Shown here piece after piece: positions 1 through 8,681 of a stretch of 64,000 bases of DNA; positions within the stretch are counted from its first letter, which is position 1, and the number at the start of each line of letters is the position of its first letter. The notes below the pieces were generated by a model. The model saw only the letters and a list, made by a program, of their open reading frames with translations. It searched no databases and was not told the origin of the DNA. The position numbers and the translations under genes were made by a program. The DNA comes from Eremothecium cymbalariae DBVPG#7215 (lineage: Eukaryota > Ascomycota > Saccharomycetes > Saccharomycetales > Saccharomycetaceae): positions 1,302,001-1,366,000 of the forward strand of contig NC_016453.1 of the NCBI RefSeq assembly GCF_000235365.1. Reading direction: 5' to 3'.

Positions 1-1525
1 TAGACGTATCAGTTTCACTTCTCTTTCTGTAATAATTGATTAACTTGCTCGCCATACCAAATTTGGATAATGCTACTGGTCGCTGTTCACAGTATTCTAT
101 CAGGAACACAGGAACACTATCACCAACTGTTAAATCAGAGCTTTGGGAAAATATTTCTCTAACATCTTTGCCCTTATCACGCTTTCGTTTCCTCAATTTG
201 ATCTTACTAAACACAATATTTGTACCTGGCCGTATAGTTTTCCCAAAGTGGTACCTGTGGAAATGCCTTAACTGGTCTTTAGGTAGAATAACTTTATAGA
301 AGGGAGATTGAAGCCTCTTTGCGGGCAGCGAATGTTCTATGCTTAGATTCGATATGGTTGAACGAATCTTGGTTTGATAATTTTCCTTCAAAATCTTGTA
401 TTTGTCGTCATTGGAAACATTAAACTTGGATAATAAATGCTTTTCATTAAACAATATAACCTGCTTCTTTCCACTGCTTTTTATCTCTGGATTTTTCAGA
501 AAGAGTAGGCGCTCATCATTCATATCTAAAGAAAAGTCAATATTGTTCAACTTACCTTCAACAAAATCAGATTCATCCCACTCCCAATCACGAGGATCCT
601 CAACTAATTTGTTGTCAAATAGAGGGGTATCAGCAGACAGTTCTTTAGATTCTTCGGATTCAGATTCTACCTCACCAATAATTTTTTTATAATCCCATTC
701 ATCTGCTACGACTAATAAATCTTCTGGAATCACATCATCAGTGCTGGCTTTGCTGGTCTCCTCCTCATGCATTGGATATATTTCATCCGCTGTAACATTT
801 ACAATACCCTTATTGTTCTTCTTCCTTTGAGTTATGGCTGCTGTTTGCCAAGACCTTCCCTTTGCTTTAAGGATTTTTCGTGTATCTTGTTGAACCTCAA
901 ACTTAATCTTCATTGGTATTAAAGGTTTTATAACTCTGTTCACCAAATACAAATTTCGCTGCCACTGGTACTCGGTTACTGGCTTAGGAGCAATCTTAGT
1001 CATCTTTAAAATTTCTCCTTTTCGCAATTGAGGAAAGTATGACTTCACTAACATCTGCTCCTCCTTAGCCAGTCTCTCCCTCTCCCGTTGCTTCCGTTGC
1101 TCAAGTTCACGTTGCTGTTCATCAGTAAATTCATTAAACTCACCATGCTCGTTAACAAACCCAGTACTAGTATCATCTTGCACACCCATAAACAATGCGT
1201 TGTTTCCCTGATAATCAGTAACTCCAGCGTCCTCCAGCATTGTCAGATAATCGTCTTCATCTCTGTGCCCTAGCATTTGTTGCCTATTATTGGGCGCATC
1301 TTCTTCAGTTAGTTCCTCATCTGCTAATTCATCCTCGTCTTCAAAATCAATAGCATCTGGTAGATGTTCAGTTTCACCATCTTGACCTTGTGAACCAATA
1401 TAGTTGGTTATCTCTAGAGTTCCAAATTCACCATTGAAAATTGCATCGTATGCCTCATCTTCTTTAGATAGATCTTTCAGTGAGTCACTTTCAGACTTAC
1501 TTTTACCATTCAGAGCACTTCGCAT
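1..1525 (-). CDS. TAF1: TAF1, TFIID largest subunit, N-terminal ~508 residues (3' end outside window)
   Basis: TAF1 is the scaffold subunit of TFIID, which binds TBP and promoter DNA in the nucleus. The frame reads without a stop from the ATG at 1523-1525 to the window edge, so about half of a protein of roughly 1,070 residues is visible. The N-terminus is acidic and contains a segment around residues 24-40 (AYDAIFNGEFGTLE) that resembles the TBP-binding TAND region. A second acidic patch with the core LPDAIDFEDEDE follows. At residues 476-500 the sequence IEYCEQRPVALSKFGM begins the highly conserved central TAF1 domain (DUF3591). The gene is divergent from RTT102 and in S. cerevisiae is also its neighbour (YGR274C-YGR275W), which supports the call. 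I checked the reading frame line by line and saw no frameshift. Confidence 0.95.
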   Translation of the reverse strand, partial: MRSALNGKSKSESDSLKDLSKEDEAYDAIFNGEFGTLEITNYIGSQGQDGETEHLPDAIDFEDEDELADEELTEEDAPNNRQQMLGHRDEDDYLTMLEDAGVTDYQGNNALFMGVQDDTSTGFVNEHGEFNEFTDEQQRELEQRKQRERERLAKEEQMLVKSYFPQLRKGEILKMTKIAPKPVTEYQWQRNLYLVNRVIKPLIPMKIKFEVQQDTRKILKAKGRSWQTAAITQRKKNNKGIVNVTADEIYPMHEEETSKASTDDVIPEDLLVVADEWDYKKIIGEVESESEESKELSADTPLFDNKLVEDPRDWEWDESDFVEGKLNNIDFSLDMNDERLLFLKNPEIKSSGKKQVILFNEKHLLSKFNVSNDDKYKILKENYQTKIRSTISNLSIEHSLPAKRLQSPFYKVILPKDQLRHFHRYHFGKTIRPGTNIVFSKIKLRKRKRDKGKDVREIFSQSSDLTVGDSVPVFLIEYCEQRPVALSKFGMASKLINYYRKRSETDTS

Positions 1526-1724
1526 ACTGCAGATCTCTTATATATCTTCTATATATGGTGTGTTTATCTTTTAATTGGTGTACTCTATTGTAGGTTGCTG
1601 CAGCAGAGTTTAGGTTTGAAAATCAACAAAACTAGATTTTGGTCGAAAACTCGACATACATGATGAACTATCGTGACATAACCAAACAGCTTAACAGACA
1701 AAGGTAATCAATCAATAGTAGAGA
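1526..1724. promoter_or_regulatory. Divergent promoter region of TAF1 and RTT102
   Basis: About 200 bp separate the two divergent start codons. It is AT-rich with a TATAT-rich patch next to TAF1. I see no motif that I can assign with confidence. Confidence 0.5.
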
Positions 1725-2345
1725 ATGGGGATCATTGATAGGGTTGGCAGGCTTTCAGGGTATCCTGGAGAAATCAAGCATTGGAGATATGACTGGTATA
1801 CTCCCCTGAAGAACGCTGATGATGACAACAACCCTGAAAGCTACGGTTTTCAATACAAATGTTGGTTGCTAGACTCGTATGACGAATATAATGAGCATAT
1901 AGTTGAAGATGATCATGACGATATTTTCGATATAGATGTCTTTAATCGTATGAAGAAGACCACAGAAGTTAGTAATTCGACGCAGGGTAACAACAATACA
2001 ATCAATACAGGAAATTCTGGTTTGACGATGGATGACATTAGAGGCGCTGTGGGAGGTGGAGAGGCTATTCCAGGATTGTCGGGTTCAGATACTATTGCAA
2101 AGAAGGAGATAGAGGAGAAGTCAAAATCAGAGCCTTCTGAAGCCCCAGAGGATACGGAAGTTCCAGAGGATACGGAAGTTCCAGAGGATACGGAAATTCC
2201 AGAGGATACGGAGGCTCCAGAGGACACTTCAGGTGTTGTTACTGATAGGTCTAAGGATGGGGAGGATAATTCCCTTTCTACTAGAAAAATAGATGATTCA
2301 ATTGAAGAGGCTAAGGATTTCGATGGCGATGTTAAGATGGATTAG
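1725..2345 (+). CDS. RTT102: RTT102, SWI/SNF and RSC complex subunit
   Basis: Rtt102 is a small shared subunit of the SWI/SNF and RSC chromatin remodelers that binds the Arp7-Arp9 module. The protein has 206 residues, against about 157 in S. cerevisiae. Family landmarks are WRYDWY at residues 20-25, a GFQYKCWL segment at 41-48, the conserved DDIRGAVG...EAIPGLSG block at 103-120, and the C-terminal DVKMD. The extra length is mostly an acidic insertion at 141-168, made of repeated Pro-Glu-Asp-Thr units, absent from the S. cerevisiae protein as I recall it. The position between TAF1 and RNH70 is the same as in S. cerevisiae. Confidence 0.93.
   Translation: MGIIDRVGRLSGYPGEIKHWRYDWYTPLKNADDDNNPESYGFQYKCWLLDSYDEYNEHIVEDDHDDIFDIDVFNRMKKTTEVSNSTQGNNNTINTGNSGLTMDDIRGAVGGGEAIPGLSGSDTIAKKEIEEKSKSEPSEAPEDTEVPEDTEVPEDTEIPEDTEAPEDTSGVVTDRSKDGEDNSLSTRKIDDSIEEAKDFDGDVKMD
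2145..2228 (+). repeat. 18-bp coding minisatellite in RTT102
   Basis: Five near-identical 18-bp units (core ccagaggatacggaa) encode the repeated PEDTE-plus-two motif in the C-terminal half of RTT102. All units stay in frame. Confidence 0.9.
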
Positions 2346-2510
2346 TTCTCATTATATGTATGTAGAATAGTATATGTAAATACACAACATAATGAAGAAA
2401 TATAATAAGAAATATTGCACCAATTAGCAATAATAGTTTATAGATATATATGGTGGTAGTGGTGGTGGTGCTCGTGCTGATAACGATGGTAATATGTTAG
2501 TTGTGGGATT

Positions 2511-2551
2511 ATCATTATTATCATTATGATGACGATAATGATAATAATGAT
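2511..2551. terminator. Perfect 17-bp inverted repeat with a 7-nt loop between convergent genes
   Basis: The arms 2511-2527 and 2535-2551 are exact reverse complements (left arm ATCATTATTATCATTAT) around the loop gatgacg. It sits between the 3' ends of RTT102 (stop at 2345) and RNH70 (stop at 2570). The hairpin would form in either transcript. A role in 3'-end formation is only inference, because yeast genes mostly use AU-rich processing signals. Confidence 0.5.
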
Positions 2552-2569
2552 GAAAAAGTAGGAAACCCC

Positions 2570-4627
2570 TTATTGCTTAATCATGAGCAAAGTGACGGCA
2601 TCCCTGGCTTTTAATACAGCATTTTGAATTTCTTCCTCGCGTTCTCTCCTAGCTGTTGCTTTTTCTTCTTTGTTCAGTTCATTGAATTCCTCCATTAACT
2701 TGACCCAATCTCTTGGGTCCCCATTACCAGAACAAACGATAATCATGGTAGATGTAGGACATGCCGTATACAATTTTTGTAACCTAACTCCCAAATTTTT
2801 GACTGCTTCCTCTACAGATTTAATTCCCTGGTCCTCGGTTTTTGATTTAACGAATTCTCTCGCATACTCTAACTCCCTCATTCTGCCGACAAATAAATTG
2901 CCTTCCTCCATATTTCCAAGAATTCCCTGTATAATCTGTTCGTCATCCTCACACTTCAATGAAGTCTCAAGCCCAGGTGAGGTTTTGAATTGTTGGCTCT
3001 GCCGTAAGGTGGAATCGCTTAAAGTCATTGATTTGACTCCCTGTTTTGTTAGTCTTTGAAATAAATTTTCAGTGTTTATACCAATTCCAAATGTTAATCC
3101 ATTTGCTATCTTCAATTTGGTAAGTTCCATACAAGTCATAGCATCCTCAAAAGAATCATGCCCATTAGCGTCATCATTTTGGATTTGTTTGTTCAAGTAT
3201 TCATCAGCCAAATATCTTAACGCTGGTTTGAATGGAGGTCCCGCCTTATGTTCATAAATTATAGAAGTATCAATAACCATTGGATGTCTGATATTTAATA
3301 TGTTCAAGTCAGATTGCAAAGAGTGACCAATAAGCACATCAGTCGAGCTAATTATCTTTAGGAGATCCCTCTGCACGTCTTTTAACGTAGTTGTTACACC
3401 TTTTAGCTTTTCTTCGGTTATTCCACTGTATTTCGTTAGATAGTCCACGATAGGTACATCTGGTTTAACCAATTTATCATAGATCAAATTGCACTCAAAA
3501 TCTACAACACTCACACGAGTCAAAACATATCCATCTGTAGATAAACACATCTCACAATCAATAGCAAACGTATGAGATCCCTCATGTCCGAATTTCACTG
3601 TATCTACCCATCCACTGTACTCCTCACTTTGATATTTTTCATTAAGGACTTTCCTGTACTCCTCCGATAAGCCAGATGTATCTAAATGTATAGGGTACTC
3701 ATTATGCAACAAGTCATCAATAGTCATTAACAAATCTAGTAAAGTAATCTTTTTCTTATTTAGTTGTTCCAGCTTGGCAATTTTTTCCTTCTTTGTTAAC
3801 CCAACATTGACAAAAGAGTTATAGGCAGAAAATAATGAACACTTGGAGCCTGGAGCAGATAGCGGTAAATTGTATATTTGCTTGCACATCTGCTCATTGC
3901 CATCAATGGCCCTTAGGTTAGTAGTCTGTAACATTTTGAAGTTTTCGTGAAACGTTGAATTCTTGGGTAAGTTGAAATCTTCAGGTAGTAGACCAGGTGT
4001 AAATAACACCACCACTTTCTTTAAAGATGCTCTGTTTTCTATAGTAGCCCAGTTGGGTGTGTTGTTCGTATCGTGGAATATATATTGGACCAAATCACGT
4101 ATGTCTTTGATAGACAACGGTTTTTGACTAGCCTTTTCATTCAATTTGAAGGATGCTGGCTTTGCTGGCTTTTTCTTTTTATTGGGCACCACCAACGACG
4201 ACGTGCTAGAGCTTCCCTGACGCAACTTACCTAGGGACTGATGTGCTATTGACTGCTGTGCAGGCACGGCACTTGATCTCCTCCTTCTCTTTGAACCCAA
4301 CACTGTAACATCACCTGCCCATGTTGGTGTTGATTCTTCCCTCCTAGGTTCATTCATTGGTTCCCCAGAATCTCGCCATTCTAGCGCGCATGTACCTGAA
4401 ATCTTAGCCATTAGATCTTTCTTGGCTGCATCAGTTTCCGAAATGCTCAACTTTGCTACCTGTGATCGCACAGACTTCTTCTGCAGATCTGAGTCTGTAG
4501 ATGTCATTAATGCCAATGGTGTAGGTAAGCATTGCTGATGGTTCAAGGGAGAACGAGGCTGCTTTTGAAGAACCGATTTTGTTGGGGACGTAAGTGGTGA
4601 TGCAGAGAAAGCTGGAAATGGTTGCAT
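2570..4627 (-). CDS. RNH70: RNH70/REX1, DEDDh RNA 3'-5' exonuclease
   Basis: This nuclear exonuclease trims 3' ends of 5S rRNA and some tRNAs and has RNase H-like activity. The exonuclease domain lies at about residues 353-505 with all DEDDh residues visible: Asp357 and Glu359 (FAIDCEM), Asp440 (HSLQSD), and His490 with Asp495 (GHDSFEDA). The protein has 685 residues against about 553 in S. cerevisiae. The extra length is a low-complexity N-terminus with basic patches at about 111-119 and 149-156 that could act as nuclear localisation signals. The ATG at 4625-4627 is the first in frame. The TAF1-RTT102-RNH70 order matches YGR274C-YGR276C. Confidence 0.93.
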   Translation of the reverse strand: MQPFPAFSASPLTSPTKSVLQKQPRSPLNHQQCLPTPLALMTSTDSDLQKKSVRSQVAKLSISETDAAKKDLMAKISGTCALEWRDSGEPMNEPRREESTPTWAGDVTVLGSKRRRRSSAVPAQQSIAHQSLGKLRQGSSSTSSLVVPNKKKKPAKPASFKLNEKASQKPLSIKDIRDLVQYIFHDTNNTPNWATIENRASLKKVVVLFTPGLLPEDFNLPKNSTFHENFKMLQTTNLRAIDGNEQMCKQIYNLPLSAPGSKCSLFSAYNSFVNVGLTKKEKIAKLEQLNKKKITLLDLLMTIDDLLHNEYPIHLDTSGLSEEYRKVLNEKYQSEEYSGWVDTVKFGHEGSHTFAIDCEMCLSTDGYVLTRVSVVDFECNLIYDKLVKPDVPIVDYLTKYSGITEEKLKGVTTTLKDVQRDLLKIISSTDVLIGHSLQSDLNILNIRHPMVIDTSIIYEHKAGPPFKPALRYLADEYLNKQIQNDDANGHDSFEDAMTCMELTKLKIANGLTFGIGINTENLFQRLTKQGVKSMTLSDSTLRQSQQFKTSPGLETSLKCEDDEQIIQGILGNMEEGNLFVGRMRELEYAREFVKSKTEDQGIKSVEEAVKNLGVRLQKLYTACPTSTMIIVCSGNGDPRDWVKLMEEFNELNKEEKATARREREEEIQNAVLKARDAVTLLMIKQ

Positions 4628-5291
4628 TGTACTTCACTCGCTGAATGATAGGCCTTTGTATTTTTTGTATCCGTTATAGAAAATGGTAAAAAATGATGTC
4701 GAAAATATTTGGAAGAATAGGTTTATAATTATACAGTCACAAACGTGGAATATTAGCTCGGTGTATCAGTGTATCAGTGTATCTTTCTGTTCTTCTTTCC
4801 AGTACTTTTAAGGGTTTATCTGTCTCTCGCTTATAAAGAAATAAATCGAATCAGTTCAGATTGATTGGAGCTCGTTTTGTGGCAATTATATTGGAAGTTA
4901 ATCAATTGGAGTTGAAGCAACTCGATCTATATTGGATTGTATTGGGCTGGTTTATAAGGAGATATAGTTCAAATGATTCGAAATTTAATGGCAAATCCAG
5001 TAGTAAAACGAATCGGATAATTTAGACTAGCAAAATACACGGATAAGTAATAGCAAAACAAAAGTGACCAATTAGTCCTTGATATAGCACCTTTTTCTAG
5101 TAAACTACACACAATCAACAAAAACCGGCTTGGAATCTTCTGAAACTATGATATATAAATACTAAAATATTCTTATTTCAAAATTGTAGTATGCTAGTCC
5201 AAAATATTCCGTTTCTCGAGGCTCCATACAAAATTTTTGTGTCGAGAATAGTCATTCTTTTGTACGATTCCGTCAAAGAAGCTTCTGTGGC
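4628..5291. other. Intergenic: RNH70 promoter and DYN3 3' flank
   Basis: This 664-bp gap holds the upstream region of RNH70 and the 3' side of DYN3. It contains a short tandem repeat of the octamer gtgtatca (2.9 copies, 4761-4783). I see no open frame or RNA gene. Confidence 0.5.
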
Positions 5292-6389
5292 TCACTCGGA
5301 AACGTCATTCTGAGAAGACTCTACCATGCCAGATCTGATGAGATTCTGGATGGCTTCATTCTTCGTGGGCAGTTGGAATTCGTAGCAGTAGTCTTCTGTC
5401 TTCGGTTTATGGAATCTATGATGCGTAGCCGAACTCAATTTGTTGTTATCATCCAGGACCTTTGATAGCGCGGACAACTTATTTTGAAGGTTAAACTCCC
5501 AATGGGTAGGTCGAGATTCGTTTTTAGAGTCTCTAGAGATAGCCCTATCATCGTTAGAATCTTCTGAGGAAGATACAGTGGAGGGTCTGTTTATTATTTT
5601 GCTAGCTGCAATAGTGGTTTCAAAAGTACCTGCAATAAACTCTTCATCTGTTACTGAGGATACTGGAAAATCTGCAGCTATGGTGCATATTTTTCCTGCA
5701 GAGTCCGTGCCATAGGGTATGAATAGGTTATGGAGACTTAACATTTCTATACCCTTTGTGTATTCACGACCCATTATCAAATTGCGGATCTGTGCTATAT
5801 CATCCTTGTTGATCTTGTCGTAATCCAGTGTTAATAATGATGCGCCATAGTTTAAGCAGACAGATCTGATGCTCTGGTGCATAAGGTCTAGCCTCCTTGA
5901 ATTCCATACCATTGTGTTCCTCTCAAGTTGAAGTATGTGACTTGAGTTTAGCATGACCACTACGGAGCTAACTTGGTATCTTTTGATATCTTCATCTTGT
6001 ATAGCCGACATCGACTGACACAGTTGTCTTAGCCACAGTCTCTTATCATCAACAAGCCAGTCTAGTAAAAAGATCCATCTGATCTGGGCAGTTTCTACCT
6101 CATTAAAAAATACCTTTAAATAGGTCATAGTCTGTTGTTCAAGAGAGCTTTTAGCATAATATATATTTAATCTTATCGTCTCATCTTCATTCGTAATAAC
6201 TTTAGTAAAATATCCAAGGGGTTCTAGGTTCGTTGTCTTTTTAGCATCTTCCAGCTGCCAACATTGACTAAGAAACTGATTTAATGTATCCTTGTTTTTG
6301 CAACACACCACATATGTCTGGACCAAACAATGATCTATCAGTTCTCCATTTTCCTCTAGAAGCTTGGACCACGCATTATTTGATGTCAT
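5292..6389 (-). CDS. DYN3: DYN3, probable dynein light intermediate chain
   Basis: Dyn3 is the light intermediate chain of cytoplasmic dynein and works in spindle positioning. The 365-residue protein has no motif that proves this on its own. Its first half reads as a compact folded domain (hydrophobic strand IRWIFLLDWLVDD near residue 105, then WLRQL), followed by a polar Ser/Asp-rich linker and a charged C-terminal region. The call rests mainly on synteny: YMR299C lies directly beside ADE4 and ATM1, in this orientation, in S. cerevisiae. That protein is somewhat shorter (about 312 residues). Fast divergence is normal for this family. Confidence 0.72.
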   Translation of the reverse strand: MTSNNAWSKLLEENGELIDHCLVQTYVVCCKNKDTLNQFLSQCWQLEDAKKTTNLEPLGYFTKVITNEDETIRLNIYYAKSSLEQQTMTYLKVFFNEVETAQIRWIFLLDWLVDDKRLWLRQLCQSMSAIQDEDIKRYQVSSVVVMLNSSHILQLERNTMVWNSRRLDLMHQSIRSVCLNYGASLLTLDYDKINKDDIAQIRNLIMGREYTKGIEMLSLHNLFIPYGTDSAGKICTIAADFPVSSVTDEEFIAGTFETTIAASKIINRPSTVSSSEDSNDDRAISRDSKNESRPTHWEFNLQNKLSALSKVLDDNNKLSSATHHRFHKPKTEDYCYEFQLPTKNEAIQNLIRSGMVESSQNDVSE

Positions 6390-6698
6390 TGAAACTGCGA
6401 TGCTCGTCTATTCTTTTGATCTTCATATATAAATGTGTTGGCTATTTGATATATCATAACCTCGTCTCCGTCGAAATTCAGATTAGAAAACTCAACGTCG
6501 TTTAGAAATATATGAAGAATAATCAGAGTGCGTAACCCCAACGGTACAGTAAAATCTCAACAAGTTGTAAATTTAAGTAATATATATTAAATAAATGTAG
6601 AAGCATAGGCTAACTATGTATATGCAAGTCGATATTCGAAAGTCATCATCATCAGTCACGTTGGAAGTGAACATAGGTAGGGGACTTGAGAAAGGAAA
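6390..6698. other. Intergenic: DYN3 promoter and ADE4 3' flank
   Basis: About 310 bp, AT-rich. It includes an ataatatattaaataaatg stretch near 6576-6597 suited to ADE4 3'-end formation. Nothing else recognised. Confidence 0.4.
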
Positions 6699-8231
6699 TT
6701 AGTAGTCCGCGCTGTTGTACAAACCAATATCAACTTCTGCCTTGACATCATTCATTTTAGAACTGTTCAACGCACGTACTCTTTCTAACTCTAGAAGATA
6801 TCCATCTTCTACACCCGTGACATAACATCCAGTGAAAACGCCTACCTCGAAATTCTTAATTTTTTCAGTCTTGCAACAGTCAATGAGGTCCTCAAGAGAT
6901 TGGTATAAAACCTTGTCACATCCCAGTTCTTCCTCAATTTCTTCAACGGTTCTGTTGTAACCTACCAATTGCTTTGTGTCAGCCAAATCTATACCATAAA
7001 TATGATTGTAACGAATGGCTGGAGCAGCAGATGCAAAGTAAACTTTAATAGCGCCAGATTCTTTGGCCATGTTGATAATTTCTTTAGAGGTAGTACCTCT
7101 TACGATCGAATCATCAACAATCAGCACACGCTTTCCTTTAAATTCAGATTCCATAGGATTCAACTTACGCCTAACAGAAGAAACACGTTCCTGCTGGTTT
7201 GGCATGATAAATGTTCTCCCCACGTATCTATTCTTCACAAAACCCTCACGATAGGGCTTATTTAGTTGGTTGGCACATTGAAGAGCGCAAGTGCGTGCAG
7301 TATCTGGCACAGAAACAACAACATCAATGTCATCTATATCAATCTGTTTCTTGATATTGTCTGCTAGTTTGGTACCCATCTGCAATCTCGTATGATATAC
7401 AGAAATACCATCCAACACACTATCAGCCCGTGCAAAATATACGTATTCAAACAAATCTGGCCTATAAGAATTCATTGGTACAACTTGTCTAAACTCAGGA
7501 GGATTCGTGCTACAGGCTTTGGGAATAATGACTGCCTCACCTGGCAAAATATCACGGAACTTATTGAAGCGATGGGCCTTCAATACCACACTCTCAGATG
7601 CCAGCATGTAATCCTTCGTTCCATCCTCATTGACCCTTTCACCAAACAATAATGGTCTAATACCATCGGGATCCCTAAACCCTATCACACTATAGCCTGC
7701 CAACATACCCACACAGGCATAACCACCACGACATAAACGGTAAACCCCCTCTAACGCATGAAAAATATCCTCATTGTTGACTCTATATTTATTATACCTA
7801 TCCAGCTCCGCGGCAAAAATGTTTAAGAGCAACTCAGAGTCACTGTCAGTATTGATGTGCCGATGCACGTCCTCATCAAGATGACGCCTCAAAGATACAG
7901 TGTTCACTAGATTCCCGTTATGAGACATGCAAATGCCATAAGGACTATTGACATAGAATGGCTGTGCCTCAGAATTTGCACTAGACCCTGCAGTTGGGTA
8001 TCTCAAATGAGCAACTCCCATTGACCCTATTAAACCTGCCATTCTTTGCGAAGTGAAAACATCGCGTACCATACCATTGCCTTTACATTGATAAAACCTC
8101 CCACCCGGCCCGCATGTAGCGATTCCAGCTGCATCCTGACCTCTATGTTGCAGAAACAGAGACCCATCGTATAATTCTGGAGCCACAGAATTCGACTGGT
8201 TACCTAACACAACACCTAGGATACCACACAT
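6699..8231 (-). CDS. ADE4: ADE4, amidophosphoribosyltransferase (PRPP amidotransferase)
   Basis: Ade4 catalyses the first committed step of purine synthesis: PRPP plus glutamine gives 5-phosphoribosylamine. It is cytosolic. The 510 residues equal the S. cerevisiae length. The N-terminus MCGILGVV places the catalytic Cys at position 2, the Ntn-type glutaminase nucleophile exposed after Met removal. The glutaminase domain covers about residues 2-240. The phosphoribosyltransferase domain follows, with the PRPP-binding loop VLIVDDSIVRGTT at 369-381. Upstream, a TGACTC site (8421-8426) fits Bas1/Gcn4 control. The neighbours DYN3 and ATM1 match YMR299C-YMR301C. Confidence 0.98.
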   Translation of the reverse strand: MCGILGVVLGNQSNSVAPELYDGSLFLQHRGQDAAGIATCGPGGRFYQCKGNGMVRDVFTSQRMAGLIGSMGVAHLRYPTAGSSANSEAQPFYVNSPYGICMSHNGNLVNTVSLRRHLDEDVHRHINTDSDSELLLNIFAAELDRYNKYRVNNEDIFHALEGVYRLCRGGYACVGMLAGYSVIGFRDPDGIRPLLFGERVNEDGTKDYMLASESVVLKAHRFNKFRDILPGEAVIIPKACSTNPPEFRQVVPMNSYRPDLFEYVYFARADSVLDGISVYHTRLQMGTKLADNIKKQIDIDDIDVVVSVPDTARTCALQCANQLNKPYREGFVKNRYVGRTFIMPNQQERVSSVRRKLNPMESEFKGKRVLIVDDSIVRGTTSKEIINMAKESGAIKVYFASAAPAIRYNHIYGIDLADTKQLVGYNRTVEEIEEELGCDKVLYQSLEDLIDCCKTEKIKNFEVGVFTGCYVTGVEDGYLLELERVRALNSSKMNDVKAEVDIGLYNSADY

Positions 8232-8681
8232 CTTGCACCTTACGTTTTACAAATTTAACGCAATATCAATTTAAACTCTAATTCTCAGTGCTAATGCTCA
8301 GATATACCAACTTAATATAAGATTCCTCCTTTTTACGTTAGAAACATGTTACTTAGGTTTTTAATATCCGTCATGCTTTAAAACTGCAATTAAAAAGCCT
8401 ACTGTAGAAGAATATCAGCAGAGTCAGCCACCCGAGAAGTCAAAGTGAGAAGTTGAAAATTTTTCATGCTAGCGCCGTGCGAAAACTTCTCGAACATGCA
8501 TCCGGACAGAAAAAAACAGTTGGAATTTTCATATTGATCCAAGGTCTAAATAAAAGGTAGTTTAGTTGGTGAACAGCTACCTACCCTGGATGTTTGTGAT
8601 CTAATTACGATCAATGGATAGAAAGGGAGAACTAATACAGGAATATCTATGGTTATTATTACATGTATGTGCAAGTAATAT
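8232..8681. other. Intergenic: ADE4 promoter and ATM1 3' flank
   Basis: This 450-bp gap holds the ADE4 promoter with one TGACTC element (annotated separately). An AT-rich part follows, next to the ATM1 stop codon. No further gene seen. Confidence 0.5.
8421..8426 (-). promoter_or_regulatory. Bas1/Gcn4-type TGACTC site upstream of ADE4
   Basis: TGACTC on the ADE4 strand, 190 bp before its start codon. In S. cerevisiae, Bas1 (with Bas2) and Gcn4 activate ADE genes through this hexamer. A six-base match alone is weak, but the location before an adenine gene raises its weight. Confidence 0.6.
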
